DNA of 62,850 bases from Streptomyces ardesiacus. Lineage in GTDB: Bacteria > Actinomycetota > Actinomycetes > Streptomycetales > Streptomycetaceae. Below, in pieces: positions 7,984 to 15,052 of this stretch. The position numbers and the translations under genes are program-made. The notes below the pieces were generated by a model. The model ran no database searches. It worked only from the letters and a program-made list of their open reading frames with translations, and was not told the DNA's origin. The stretch is from the NCBI RefSeq assembly GCF_003112575.1, contig NZ_BEWC01000013.1, forward strand, positions 1 through 62,850, in the 5' to 3' direction. How positions within the stretch are numbered: the stretch's first letter is position 1; the number at the start of each line of letters is the position of its first letter.

Positions 7984-8652
7984 TCAGAACCGGGGCGTGC
8001 GGGCGCCGCGCAGTGCGTCCGGCCTGCTTGCGAGAACGCTCGGGAAGCGGTCCATGGACCGGGCCTCCTTCGCCAACTCGGGATCGATGTATCCGAGCAT
8101 GCGGTAGATCTTGGCATGGTCGGCGGCCAGGTCCCGGTGGTGGACCGGTTCGTGGTGCATGATCCGGTTGCGCAGCAGCACCAGCGACCACAGACCGTCG
8201 TACAGGGTGTCGCGCCGCCCCGAGTAACACGGAAACGCCTTGTGCGCCGTGGGCACCCAGAACAGCCGGTCGTATCCGGATCCCCCGCTCACCAACGACG
8301 CCCAGAAACCGAACGACAACTCGGCCACGATGTCGTCCGGCGGCGCCGGGACGGGCCGACGTCGTTCGCACTTGGCGCGTGCCTTGGCCACGAGCCGCTG
8401 CCCGTTCGGATTCAGCGGAGCCACGGCCCACCAGTCTCCGCGGCCGTAAGCCCAGGAGAGCTGCCGGTGCAGCGCGTTGCGCAGAGCGAGTTCCAGGCAG
8501 TGCAGCGGGCCGTACAGCGCGGCCGAGGCCTCCACGTTCCACCAGTACAGCCGCTCCGCCGCCAAGGCGTTGCCCCGCGCCGCGCGCAGGTAGCGAGCAA
8601 GGCGGAGCCTGGAAAAGGCGCGGACCATCCACTCGGGCAGCTTCTCGGACAT
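7984..8652 (-). CDS. Abi_2/AbiF-like HEPN-type abortive infection protein
   Basis: A 222-residue protein resembling the Abi_2 (AbiD/AbiF) family. Visible features are LELALRNALH at residues 53-62, the family-type ELSFGFWASL stretch at 111-120, and a HEPN-type RNase motif R161-N-R-I-M-H166 followed by HEP. A second RN-x2-H element, R58 to H62, may be structural or part of a paired active site. HEPN proteins of this class cleave RNA and act in phage-induced abortive infection. The ATG at 8652 has GGGGGA about seven bases upstream. The gene heads the hsdM/hsdS operon and is preceded by a structured leader with its own promoter. The family call is from motifs only. Confidence 0.75.
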   Translation of the reverse strand: MSEKLPEWMVRAFSRLRLARYLRAARGNALAAERLYWWNVEASAALYGPLHCLELALRNALHRQLSWAYGRGDWWAVAPLNPNGQRLVAKARAKCERRRPVPAPPDDIVAELSFGFWASLVSGGSGYDRLFWVPTAHKAFPCYSGRRDTLYDGLWSLVLLRNRIMHHEPVHHRDLAADHAKIYRMLGYIDPELAKEARSMDRFPSVLASRPDALRGARTPRF

Positions 8653-8785
8653 ACCAGTCCCCCCACAGTGACCGTGATAAAGTCGTAAGCGAACGCTCCG
8701 GCCCGCCTCTGCGTAGCACGCCACCCGGAGCACGGCTTGGAAACCCCCGCCGCCCGTCAGGGCGCCGGGGGTTTCTGTTTCCCTG
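8653..8785 (-). ncRNA. candidate abiF-type structured leader/antitoxin RNA
   Basis: The region upstream of the Abi gene, read on the minus strand, folds strongly. Hairpin 1 (8740-8775) has 16-base arms with one mismatch around a TGAC loop. Hairpin 2 has arms GCTCCGG/CCGGAGC at 8725-8731 and 8694-8700 and encloses a smaller GCGT-GCT-ACGC hairpin. A promoter sits just upstream. A conserved RNA motif upstream of abiF genes has been described, and recent work describes RNA antitoxins for AbiF-type HEPN toxins (established knowledge, from memory). I cannot verify a covariance match, and hairpin 1 alone could also be an attenuator. Confidence 0.5.
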
Positions 8786-8790
8786 CGCCC

Positions 8791-8819
8791 ACAGTAGCCA
8801 CGAGAACCACCGACTGCAA
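8791..8819 (-). promoter_or_regulatory. predicted housekeeping promoter for the leader RNA/Abi operon
   Basis: On the minus strand a -35 TTGCAG (8814-8819) and a -10 TACTGT (8791-8796) are separated by 17 bases, close to the Streptomyces housekeeping consensus. The predicted start near 8784 lies about ten bases before the first strong hairpin. Confidence 0.5.
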
Positions 8820-8820
8820 C

Positions 8821-8834
8821 CGCAGTGCACTGCG
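8821..8834. promoter_or_regulatory. 14-bp perfect palindrome next to the -35 box
   Basis: CGCAGTGCACTGCG reads identically on both strands and ends one base from the predicted -35 element of the Abi-operon promoter. It is the right size and place for a repressor or activator site; the N-terminal HTH of the HsdM-like protein is a possible binder (inference). Confidence 0.4.
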
Positions 8835-8871
8835 CTATGAATCTGTTAACCCCACTCGGAGCATGAAACAG

Positions 8872-8896
8872 GGCCCCGCGGACACGCCGCGAGGCC
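8872..8896 (-). terminator. terminator of the nitrobindin gene
   Basis: Arms at 8872-8881 and 8887-8896 form a ten-pair stem (one G-U pair) with a five-base loop, followed on the minus strand by CTGTTTC. It lies 20 bases past the nitrobindin stop codon and separates that gene from the Abi-operon promoter. Confidence 0.6.
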
Positions 8897-8915
8897 CACT
8901 GTGGTCGGGCCGGCC

Positions 8916-9491
8916 CTACTTGAAGAAAGCGATCCCGTCGTCCGGCATGTCGTCCGGCAGGGCCTTGGCCCAGCGCTCGACGTCCTCGGGGGTGACGACC
9001 TTCTTCAGGTGCGCCGACATGTACGGGCGCAGCTCGACCTCGGGGGTCTGCTTCTCGCCGACCCACATCAGGTCGCTCTTGACGTAGCCGTACAGCCGCT
9101 TGCCGCCGGTGTACGGCCGGGAGGCCGCCGTGCGGGCGACCGCGTCCGTGACCAGGTCGATCTGGGGCTTCTGGTCGGCCATCTCGCCGTACCAGATCTC
9201 GATGACGCCGTCGTCGCGGGTCATCGTGACCTCGACCTTGCGGTTCGCGTCGATGCGCCAGAAGCCGTGCTCCGACTCCAGCGGGCGGACCTTGTTGCCG
9301 TCGCTGTCCAGCACCCAGGTGTGCGACTGGTACTCCAGGAAGTCCCGGCCGTCGTGGGTGAAGGAGACCTCCTGGCCGAAGTTGCACTTCTCGGCACCGG
9401 GGAAGTCGTGCACGCCCGCGCCCGCCCAGTTCCCGAGGAGGAAGGCGAGGGGGACGAGGTCCTTGTGCAGGTCGGACGGGATCTCGATCAT
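8916..9491 (-). CDS. nitrobindin-like heme-binding beta-barrel protein
   Basis: A 191-residue FABP/THAP4-heme-domain protein. The family signature GxWxGxG is present as GNWAGAG at residues 20-26, and the length fits actinobacterial nitrobindins. By family it is a ten-stranded beta-barrel that binds ferric heme and can react with NO or peroxynitrite. There is no signal peptide, so it is cytosolic. The genes downstream on this strand are separated by a terminator. Its upstream neighbour, a 32-codon membrane peptide, ends 28 bases away and may be cotranscribed. Confidence 0.9.
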   Translation of the reverse strand: MIEIPSDLHKDLVPLAFLLGNWAGAGVHDFPGAEKCNFGQEVSFTHDGRDFLEYQSHTWVLDSDGNKVRPLESEHGFWRIDANRKVEVTMTRDDGVIEIWYGEMADQKPQIDLVTDAVARTAASRPYTGGKRLYGYVKSDLMWVGEKQTPEVELRPYMSAHLKKVVTPEDVERWAKALPDDMPDDGIAFFK

Positions 9492-9519
9492 GAGCGGACT
9501 TACTTCCTGGCGTCGGTGA

Positions 9520-9618
9520 TCAGCGCTGGCCCTGGTACAGCTTCTTCACGGTCAGACCGGCGAAGGCGAGGACGCCGACGCAGACCAGGACCAGCAGGGC
9601 TTCGAAGAAGATCTCCAC
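9520..9618 (-). CDS. 32-residue single-span membrane peptide
   Basis: A short ORF with GTG start and an AAGGAG ribosome binding site six bases upstream (9625-9630 region). The peptide begins MEIFFEALLVLVCVGVLAF, a clean membrane span of about 20 residues, and ends with a basic tail containing VKKLY and GQR. The spacing and codon use look like a genuine gene. It lies directly upstream of the nitrobindin gene on the same strand. Function unknown. Confidence 0.65.
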   Translation of the reverse strand: MEIFFEALLVLVCVGVLAFAGLTVKKLYQGQR

Positions 9619-9662
9619 GGGGTGCTCCTTGAGCGGGGGGCATAAACAGGGCCGACCTCAGC

Positions 9663-9956
9663 TTACGCGGCCCTCCCCGGCTCTTCTCGCCGGACTCCGT
9701 CCAGGAAGGCGGCCCACACGGGAGCGGCGAACAGGAGGGCGCCGCGAGCGGGGTCCTTGCTGTCGCGGACCGGGACGAGGGAGGGGAGGTTGGGGGCGAC
9801 CTCGACGCACTCGCCGCCGCTCGTGTTGCTGTAGCTGCTCTTGCGCCAGTCGGCGGCGCGGAGGAGATCGTCGGAGACCTCAACGCACTCGCCGCCGTCC
9901 TGGTTGCTGTAGCTGCTCTTGCGCCAGGTGACCGTGCTCAGATCGATGGCTCGCAT
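9663..9956 (-). CDS. DUF397 protein with two domain copies
   Basis: A 97-residue protein in which the DUF397 signature (WRKSSYSN followed by GGECVEV) occurs twice, near residues 11-29 and 42-60, with a C-terminal DPARGALLF segment typical of the family. DUF397 proteins are small partners encoded beside XRE/DUF5753 regulators in Streptomyces; such pairs affect development and antibiotic production (whiJ-like systems). The start at 9956 overlaps the XRE gene stop by 19 bases, so translation is coupled. Most family members have one copy; this one has an internal duplication. Confidence 0.9.
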   Translation of the reverse strand: MRAIDLSTVTWRKSSYSNQDGGECVEVSDDLLRAADWRKSSYSNTSGGECVEVAPNLPSLVPVRDSKDPARGALLFAAPVWAAFLDGVRREEPGRAA

Positions 9957-10765
9957 GGCGCTTCCTCCAGCATCCGCTCGATGAACTCCCGCGACGCGCC
10001 CGGAGACAGGGCCATGTCGCGCACCCGATCGTATCGGAGCTGAAGCTGGTCGACTGCCGTGGATTCCTGGACCAGTTCGCCCGAGTAGCCCGTCTCGACC
10101 CAGGCGACGATCCGTCCCGCGCCGTGCAGAAACATGGTGTGGGTGTTGGTCAACGCGTGCAGCCCCGCCGCCCAGGGGACCACCTGAATGCTGATGTTGG
10201 GGCGCTCGCCCATCGCGACGAGATGGCGCAACTGCCCACGCCACTCAGCCGCGCTCCGCAGCGAACTGTGCAGCACCGTCTCCGAGAGGATGGCCCGAAA
10301 CTGCGGCCCGCCCTCGGCCAGCAGCGGTTCACGGCGGCCCATGCGCGCCGCCACCTGCTTCTCCAGCTCCACCCCCGTCAGTCCACCCTGGCTGAGCAGC
10401 TCCGGCGTCTGGAGCAGGCCCGGCACGATGCTCGGCGAGTACTGCCACATACTCACCGCCTCGGCCTCAAGAACCATGTACCGGCGATACCGCTCCTTGA
10501 ACTGCGTCGGATCCGCCACCGCCAACTCCCACAGCGTGAGCAGCATGCCGCCCGTGCCGTAGTACTGGTCCAGCGCCTCGACGATCTCCGGGCCGCCCAG
10601 CGTGTGGCCGTTCTCCATCTTGCCGAACTGGGAGGCGTCCCAGCCCACCACCTCCGCGACGCCCCGCAGGGACACGCCCCGCCCGTGCCGGAGCAGCCGC
10701 AGCTCCTCCGCGAACCGCGCCCTCGGTTCCTGACTGCGACCGGTGATCGCCCTCCGCTGCGGCAC
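9938..10765 (-). CDS. XRE-family regulator with DUF5753 domain
   Basis: A 275-residue WhiJ/Scr1-type regulator. An N-terminal helix-turn-helix (about residues 17-70, ARFAEELRLLRHGRG through DASQFGKMENG) is followed by the DUF5753 domain (about 90-270, with SPSIVPGLLQTPE). GTG start at 10765 with GGGAGGGG upstream. It forms a translationally coupled pair with the DUF397 gene and is divergent from the hypothetical gene at 10937. The partner protein is thought to modulate the regulator's DNA binding (family knowledge). Confidence 0.92.
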   Translation of the reverse strand: MPQRRAITGRSQEPRARFAEELRLLRHGRGVSLRGVAEVVGWDASQFGKMENGHTLGGPEIVEALDQYYGTGGMLLTLWELAVADPTQFKERYRRYMVLEAEAVSMWQYSPSIVPGLLQTPELLSQGGLTGVELEKQVAARMGRREPLLAEGGPQFRAILSETVLHSSLRSAAEWRGQLRHLVAMGERPNISIQVVPWAAGLHALTNTHTMFLHGAGRIVAWVETGYSGELVQESTAVDQLQLRYDRVRDMALSPGASREFIERMLEEAPCEPSI

Positions 10766-10936
10766 CGCACCCCTCCCGGCTGTGGAATGTGTGGAATTTG
10801 GAGCGCCCCTTGTGGCACTAGCGGCCGTTCCGGGCTTGGCGACCCCCGTCGTGGGTCATGCTCGCACTGCCCACCACTACGCAGAGTAGGGCAACTGTCG
10901 CATTCCGTACAGACGTTGACGTAAGGGAGCGGACCC

Positions 10937-11329
10937 GTGAGAACAGAACCGGCCACCTACGAGCCCGGCACCGTGCTCTACGACACCGCCGCCGCGAAGG
11001 TCGGCGAGTACCGGGGCCGCAGCGGAGCGCGCGTGATGCTCCGACCCCTCGGCGGCGGCCGGGAATGGGAGGCGGAGCCGGCCGCGCTGCGCCCGGCGAC
11101 CGACCGCGAGCGCCTCGGGGCGAGCCTGCGCGCCGCGAACGCGCGCACGTTCGCCACGCCCGCGGCGCCCGGCGAACCGGACCGGCCGCCCCTGCCGGTG
11201 CCGGGCTGCGACGCGTGCGCCTGGCTGGCCGACCGGCGGGAGGCCGCGCGGGCGGCGTTCGACCACAGCGCGGTGACGGACGCGAACGTCCTGCTGCGCC
11301 AGCACCGGCGCAAGGAGCACGAGGGATGA
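10937..11329 (+). CDS. hypothetical protein with CDAC motif
   Basis: A 130-residue protein, GTG start with AAGGGAG upstream. The N-terminal half (VGEYRGRSGARVMLRPLGGG) looks like a small beta-rich domain common in Streptomyces. The C-terminal half has a CDAC pair near residue 91 and a basic tail. Genes like this commonly sit divergently from XRE/DUF397 pairs, as here. It overlaps the next gene by ATGA, so the two are coupled. Function unknown. Confidence 0.7.
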   Translation: MRTEPATYEPGTVLYDTAAAKVGEYRGRSGARVMLRPLGGGREWEAEPAALRPATDRERLGASLRAANARTFATPAAPGEPDRPPLPVPGCDACAWLADRREAARAAFDHSAVTDANVLLRQHRRKEHEG

Positions 11330-11577
11330 CGTACGACGGCGGACTGCCCTACGAGGAGTGCCGGCGGGCGCAGCGGCTCGCGCCGCGACGGGACCGCACT
11401 CCCCTCTCCCCCGGCTTCGCGATGCCGCCGTTCCACCCGGACCATCCGCCGGGGCCCGCGCCGAAGCACAAGGCCCGGTCCCGGCGGCGGGCCAGGCTGG
11501 ACGGGGCCGCGGTCAGCGGCCTGCTCACCGTCCTGTGTGTCGCGACGCTGCTGGCGACGATCGCCGTCGCGTACTGA
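11326..11577 (+). CDS. small membrane-anchored hypothetical protein
   Basis: An 83-residue protein with a hydrophilic, Pro-rich N-terminal part, a strongly basic stretch (KHKARSRRRAR) and one C-terminal membrane span (about residues 61-82). Its start overlaps the preceding stop codon (ATGA). Orientation is probably N-terminus in the cytoplasm by the positive-inside rule. No family is recognised. Confidence 0.6.
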   Translation: MTYDGGLPYEECRRAQRLAPRRDRTPLSPGFAMPPFHPDHPPGPAPKHKARSRRRARLDGAAVSGLLTVLCVATLLATIAVAY

Positions 11578-11605
11578 CGCCGCCCCCGCGGGCTACGCTT
11601 CCGGC

Positions 11606-11968
11606 ATGGCGAAGAAGCTCGTGATCAAGGTGACGGCGGGGGCCGATGCCCCCGAGCGGTGCTCGCAGGCGTTCACCGTGGCGGCGGTGGCCGTGGCCAG
11701 CGGGGTCGACGTGTCGCTGTGGCTGACCGGGGAGTCGGCCTGGTTCGCGGTGCCGGGGCGCGCGGCCGAGTTCGAGCTGCCGCACGCCGCGCCGCTGCCC
11801 GACCTGCTGGACTCGCTCCTGGCGGGCGGCCGGGTGACGCTGTGCACCCAGTGCGCGGCCCGGCGCGAGCTGACCGAGAAGGACGTCATCGAGGGCGTGC
11901 GCATCGCGGGCGCGCAGGTCTTCGTGCAGGAGGCGCTGGCCGACGACACGCAGGCCCTCGTCTACTGA
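11606..11968 (+). CDS. DsrE-like sulfur-relay family protein
   Basis: A 120-residue alpha/beta protein with the DsrE/DsrF-like pattern: a beta-strand start (KKLVIKVTAGAD), a central hydrophobic strand (VDVSLWLTGESAW) and a conserved Cys-containing strand VTLCTQCAARREL near residue 75, ending with an AQVFVQEAL helix. DsrE-type proteins carry persulfide on a Cys or act as small cytosolic accessory subunits; the exact role here is not known. It is monocistronic, with its stop close to a convergent dehydrogenase gene. Confidence 0.75.
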   Translation: MAKKLVIKVTAGADAPERCSQAFTVAAVAVASGVDVSLWLTGESAWFAVPGRAAEFELPHAAPLPDLLDSLLAGGRVTLCTQCAARRELTEKDVIEGVRIAGAQVFVQEALADDTQALVY

Positions 11969-11987
11969 CGGCGGCGGCCGGCGGGGC

Positions 11988-12767
11988 TCACTGCCCCATG
12001 ACGTAGGCCACGGTCGGGCCGGTGGTCCAGCCGCCGTCGACGGCGAGTTCGGCACCGGTGACGTAGGACGCGGCGTCCGAGAGAAGGAAGACGACCGCGC
12101 CGGCGATCTCACCGGGTTCGCCGACCCGGCCCATGGGCGTGTTGGGGTACTTGCCCTCGCCGCGTTCGATGCCGGTGGCCGCGGTCATCGGGGTGTACGT
12201 CATCCCGGGGTGCACGGAGTTCACGCGGATGCGGGCGGTGCCCAGCTCCACGGCGCCGATCTTCGTGAGCCCGCGCACGCCCCACTTGGAGGCGCCGTAC
12301 CCGGCCGTGAGGGCGAGGCCCGTCAGCCCGGCCGCGGACGAGATGTTGACGATGGATCCGCCGCCGGCCTCCTTCAGGGCGGGGATCACGGTCTTCATGC
12401 CGATGAAGACGCCCGTGAGGTTGATGTCGAGGACCTTGCGGAAGTGCGCGACGGACTCGGACTCCAGCAGGCTGCCGGTCGAGATGCCGGCGTTGTTCAC
12501 CAGGCCGTGCAGCGCCCCGAACTCGGTGACGGCGAAGTCGGCGACCCGCCGCCAGTCCTCCTCGGAGGTCACGTCGTGGTGCAGGAAGCGGGCGCGGTCG
12601 CCGAGTTCGCGGGCCGTGCGCCCGCCGTCGTCGTCCAGGACGTCGGTGATCAGGACGTGGGCTCCGGCGGCGACCGCCTGCCGGGCCGCCTCGGCGCCCA
12701 GGCCCCGGGCGCCGCCGGTGATGATCAGGTTCTTGCCGGTCAGGTCGTGGGGGGCGGACTCGTGCAT
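11988..12767 (-). CDS. short-chain dehydrogenase, 3-alpha/20-beta-hydroxysteroid dehydrogenase type
   Basis: A 259-residue SDR with the NAD-binding TGGARGLG motif (about residues 17-24), NNAG near 92 and the catalytic Ser and YGASK (Y and K near 158-162). The sequence around MTYTPMTA and the C-terminal AVDGGWTTGPT closely resembles, from memory, the Streptomyces 3-alpha,20-beta-hydroxysteroid dehydrogenase. The natural substrate is unknown; many such enzymes reduce ketones other than steroids. It is 38 bases downstream of a second SDR on the same strand and likely cotranscribed with it. Confidence 0.88.
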   Translation of the reverse strand: MHESAPHDLTGKNLIITGGARGLGAEAARQAVAAGAHVLITDVLDDDGGRTARELGDRARFLHHDVTSEEDWRRVADFAVTEFGALHGLVNNAGISTGSLLESESVAHFRKVLDINLTGVFIGMKTVIPALKEAGGGSIVNISSAAGLTGLALTAGYGASKWGVRGLTKIGAVELGTARIRVNSVHPGMTYTPMTAATGIERGEGKYPNTPMGRVGEPGEIAGAVVFLLSDAASYVTGAELAVDGGWTTGPTVAYVMGQ

Positions 12768-12805
12768 GGGGTGCTCCTCTCCAGGGGCGGGTGGGTGGCC
12801 GGGGA

Positions 12806-13618
12806 TCAGAAGTGGGTGCCGCCGTCGACGCGGATCTCGGTGCCGGTGATGAACCGGCCGTCCTCCGAGGCCAGCATCGCGACGACCGACGCGACCGTCT
12901 CCGGACCGGCGAAGCCCTCGCCGAGCGCCGGGGAGAGCTTCGCGAACAGGGACATGTCGGCGTCCTCGGGCAGGCCGGGGCCGACGCTCTGCCCGCTGGC
13001 CCCGCTGCCGTCGGTCATGCCCGAGGAGATGGAGCCGGGCTGCACGGCGGTGAAGCGGATGCCGCGTCCCGCGTACTCGGCGGCCAGGGCGTGGGTCATG
13101 GACTGGATGCCGCCCTTGCTCGCCGCGTAGGCCGCCATGTAGGGGTGCGCGAACGCCGCCGAGGTCGAGCTGAAGTTGACGACGGCCGCGTCCTTGCCCT
13201 CCAGGAGCGCCGGGATCACCTCGCGGATCACCAGGAACGTGCCGACGAGGTTCACCGTGAGGACCCGCGTGAAGTCGGCGAGGGCGGTCTCCTCGGTGTG
13301 CGAGGAACGCAGGATGCCGGCGGCGTTGACGAGGACGTCCAGTCCGCCCAGGGCGTCGGTCGCGGCGCGGACGCCCTCGCGCACCGAGGTCTCGTCCGCG
13401 ATGTCGACGACGAGCGTGGTGAGCCGGTCCGCGTGGGCGCCCGCCTTGTCCCGGGTGTCCTTGAGGCCCGGCTCGCTGACGTCCGCCGCCACGACGGTGC
13501 CGCCCTCCGCGAGCAGCCGCAGCACGGTGGCCTGGCCTATGCCCGAGCCACCGCCGGTGACCAGGGCGCGGCGGCCGTCGTAGCGGAGGGAGGGGTGGGG
13601 GTGGGTGCTGTGGGTCAT
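12806..13618 (-). CDS. short-chain dehydrogenase/reductase, FabG-like
   Basis: A 270-residue classical SDR: TGGGSGIG cofactor motif near residue 21, NAAG, and catalytic YAASK near residue 163. It ends GTEIRVDGGTHF, the usual SDR C-terminus. It is the first gene of a two-gene operon with the hydroxysteroid dehydrogenase-like gene and is divergent from the TetR regulator at 13749, which is a good candidate to control both. The substrate is not evident. Confidence 0.85.
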   Translation of the reverse strand: MTHSTHPHPSLRYDGRRALVTGGGSGIGQATVLRLLAEGGTVVAADVSEPGLKDTRDKAGAHADRLTTLVVDIADETSVREGVRAATDALGGLDVLVNAAGILRSSHTEETALADFTRVLTVNLVGTFLVIREVIPALLEGKDAAVVNFSSTSAAFAHPYMAAYAASKGGIQSMTHALAAEYAGRGIRFTAVQPGSISSGMTDGSGASGQSVGPGLPEDADMSLFAKLSPALGEGFAGPETVASVVAMLASEDGRFITGTEIRVDGGTHF

Positions 13619-13748
13619 GTGCGCTCTCCTACTCGGCCCGCCGACGGCGCCGGCCGGGCGACTTCCCCTTCACCGTACGCCTGGGTGGCACGTTTTGCCA
13701 TCACGTCACGCCGTGCCGCCGGGTGGTCGCAGGCCGTACGCTTCTGGG

Positions 13749-14381
13749 GTGAGCACCGAGCCACCGCCCCCGTCGTTGACCGAACGCCGCAAGGCCGCCA
13801 CTCAGCTCGACATCGCGCACGCAGCGGCAGAGCTCTTCGCCACCCGGGGCCCGGAGGCCACGACGGCGGAGGAGATCGCCCGGCGGGCCGGAGTCGCACT
13901 GCGCACCTTCTACCGGTACTTCCGCTCCAAGCAGGACGCCGTCGGACCGCTGCTGACGGTCGGCGCCGACCGCTGGCGGGCACTGCTGGCACAGGCGCCG
14001 CCCGGTGCCGCTCCGGGCCCGGCCCTGCGGGAGGCGGTGGAACAGGCGCTGGCGACGCCGGACCCGCAGGCCGTCGAGGCACTCCTGCAGACCCGCGGCC
14101 TGCTGCGCGCCGCCGCGGACGACCCCGCGCTGCGCGCCGTCTGGTACCGCGTGAACCAGGAGTCGGAGGAGCTGCTCGTCCCGGTCATCGCCCGGCTGAC
14201 GGACGGCCGCCGGGAGCCGCTGGAGGTGCGGCTGATCGCCGCCGCGGCCACGGACGCCATCCGGATCGCCCTGGAGACCTGGTCCGGCACCGAGGCGGCG
14301 ACCGAGGGCCCCGGCTCCCCCGCCGACCTGGCGGTGCGCTGCCTGCGGCACCTGCTCGGCACCGCGGGCGACACCCCTTAG
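13749..14381 (+). CDS. TetR-family regulator
   Basis: A 210-residue TetR repressor. The N-terminal HTH is clear (AAELFATRGPEATTAEEIARRAGV through LRTFYRYFRSKQDAV, residues about 20-60), followed by an all-helical ligand-binding domain that resembles the MftR/AcyA group. GTG start at 13749. It is divergent from the two SDR genes (130-base intergenic region), the usual layout of an autoregulated repressor controlling its neighbours. No obvious palindromic operator was found by eye in the gap. Confidence 0.88.
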   Translation: MSTEPPPPSLTERRKAATQLDIAHAAAELFATRGPEATTAEEIARRAGVALRTFYRYFRSKQDAVGPLLTVGADRWRALLAQAPPGAAPGPALREAVEQALATPDPQAVEALLQTRGLLRAAADDPALRAVWYRVNQESEELLVPVIARLTDGRREPLEVRLIAAAATDAIRIALETWSGTEAATEGPGSPADLAVRCLRHLLGTAGDTP

Positions 14382-14391
14382 CGGCGCTCCT

Positions 14392-14658
14392 TCAGCGGCG
14401 CCTCTTTCCGCTCTTCCCGTCGAGCTCGTCCCACCACTCGTCGGACTGGGAGTCGCCCGACGGGTCGTCCCACCAACGGTCGTCCGGGCCGCGCCGGTTG
14501 GCGACCATCGCGGCCACCGGGGGGATGAGCATCGCGAAGACACACAGGCCCACGGCCGCCGGGACGGACCAGAGGCGCACGACTCCCCAGGCCAGGACGA
14601 AGAGCACGATGCACGTGCCCATCATGGCGAAGTAGACGTGCCGCCGCCTCGCGTACAT
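14392..14658 (-). CDS. DUF3099 membrane protein
   Basis: An 88-residue actinobacterial DUF3099 protein with two membrane spans (about residues 9-27 and 31-52) after a basic MYARRRHVYF start, and a Trp/Asp-rich cytoplasmic tail (DRWWDD, DEWWDELDG). A -10-like TACTCT at 14665-14670 is so close to the ATG that the message may be leaderless. Function unknown. It converges on the TetR gene with a ten-base gap. Confidence 0.8.
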   Translation of the reverse strand: MYARRRHVYFAMMGTCIVLFVLAWGVVRLWSVPAAVGLCVFAMLIPPVAAMVANRRGPDDRWWDDPSGDSQSDEWWDELDGKSGKRRR

Positions 14659-15052
14659 ACGTCCAGAGTAGGCCGAAATCGGGCCCGACCATCTCTTTGT
14701 CGTAACGAAGCGGGCAGCATCGCGCTAGCAAATAGCAAATATATGCGCACGCAGGCGGGCGCGAATGATCATCTTCTCGACAAAGCGTCCGTCTGACATG
14801 TCGGTCACCTGACGAGAACGGCCACAAGTCCGTTGACGGGACACGCTCCGCACCCCTCGGCGCACACTCATGACGGCTCAAAAGAGCTGTACGGTGCCAA
14901 ACGTTTGCAGGCTCAAATGGCCTGCCTCTCAGTGAACGCTCCCGGCCCGGTGACGAGCCGGCACCGGGACGGAGCCGAGGGTCGCCGTGCCGGCCGGCAT
15001 GGCGGAGGCCGCCCGCGACGCCCGGCTCCACGAGTGGAAGGAGGTGGCGCGT
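14659..15052. other. 394-base intergenic region upstream of the symporter
   Basis: No gene is visible. It holds an AT-rich patch with a direct repeat AGCAAAT-AGCAAAT (about 14727-14740), likely promoter DNA, and a perfect palindrome CAAACGTTTG at 14899-14908, which resembles the core of LacI/GalR-type operators. A GC-rich stem region around 14950-14985 lies before the symporter ribosome binding site. This is probably the regulated promoter and leader of the symporter gene. Confidence 0.5.

Noticed and set aside
11988..13618. fragment of a secondary-metabolite cluster
   Set aside because: Two SDR genes with a TetR regulator only; no synthase or tailoring genes nearby.
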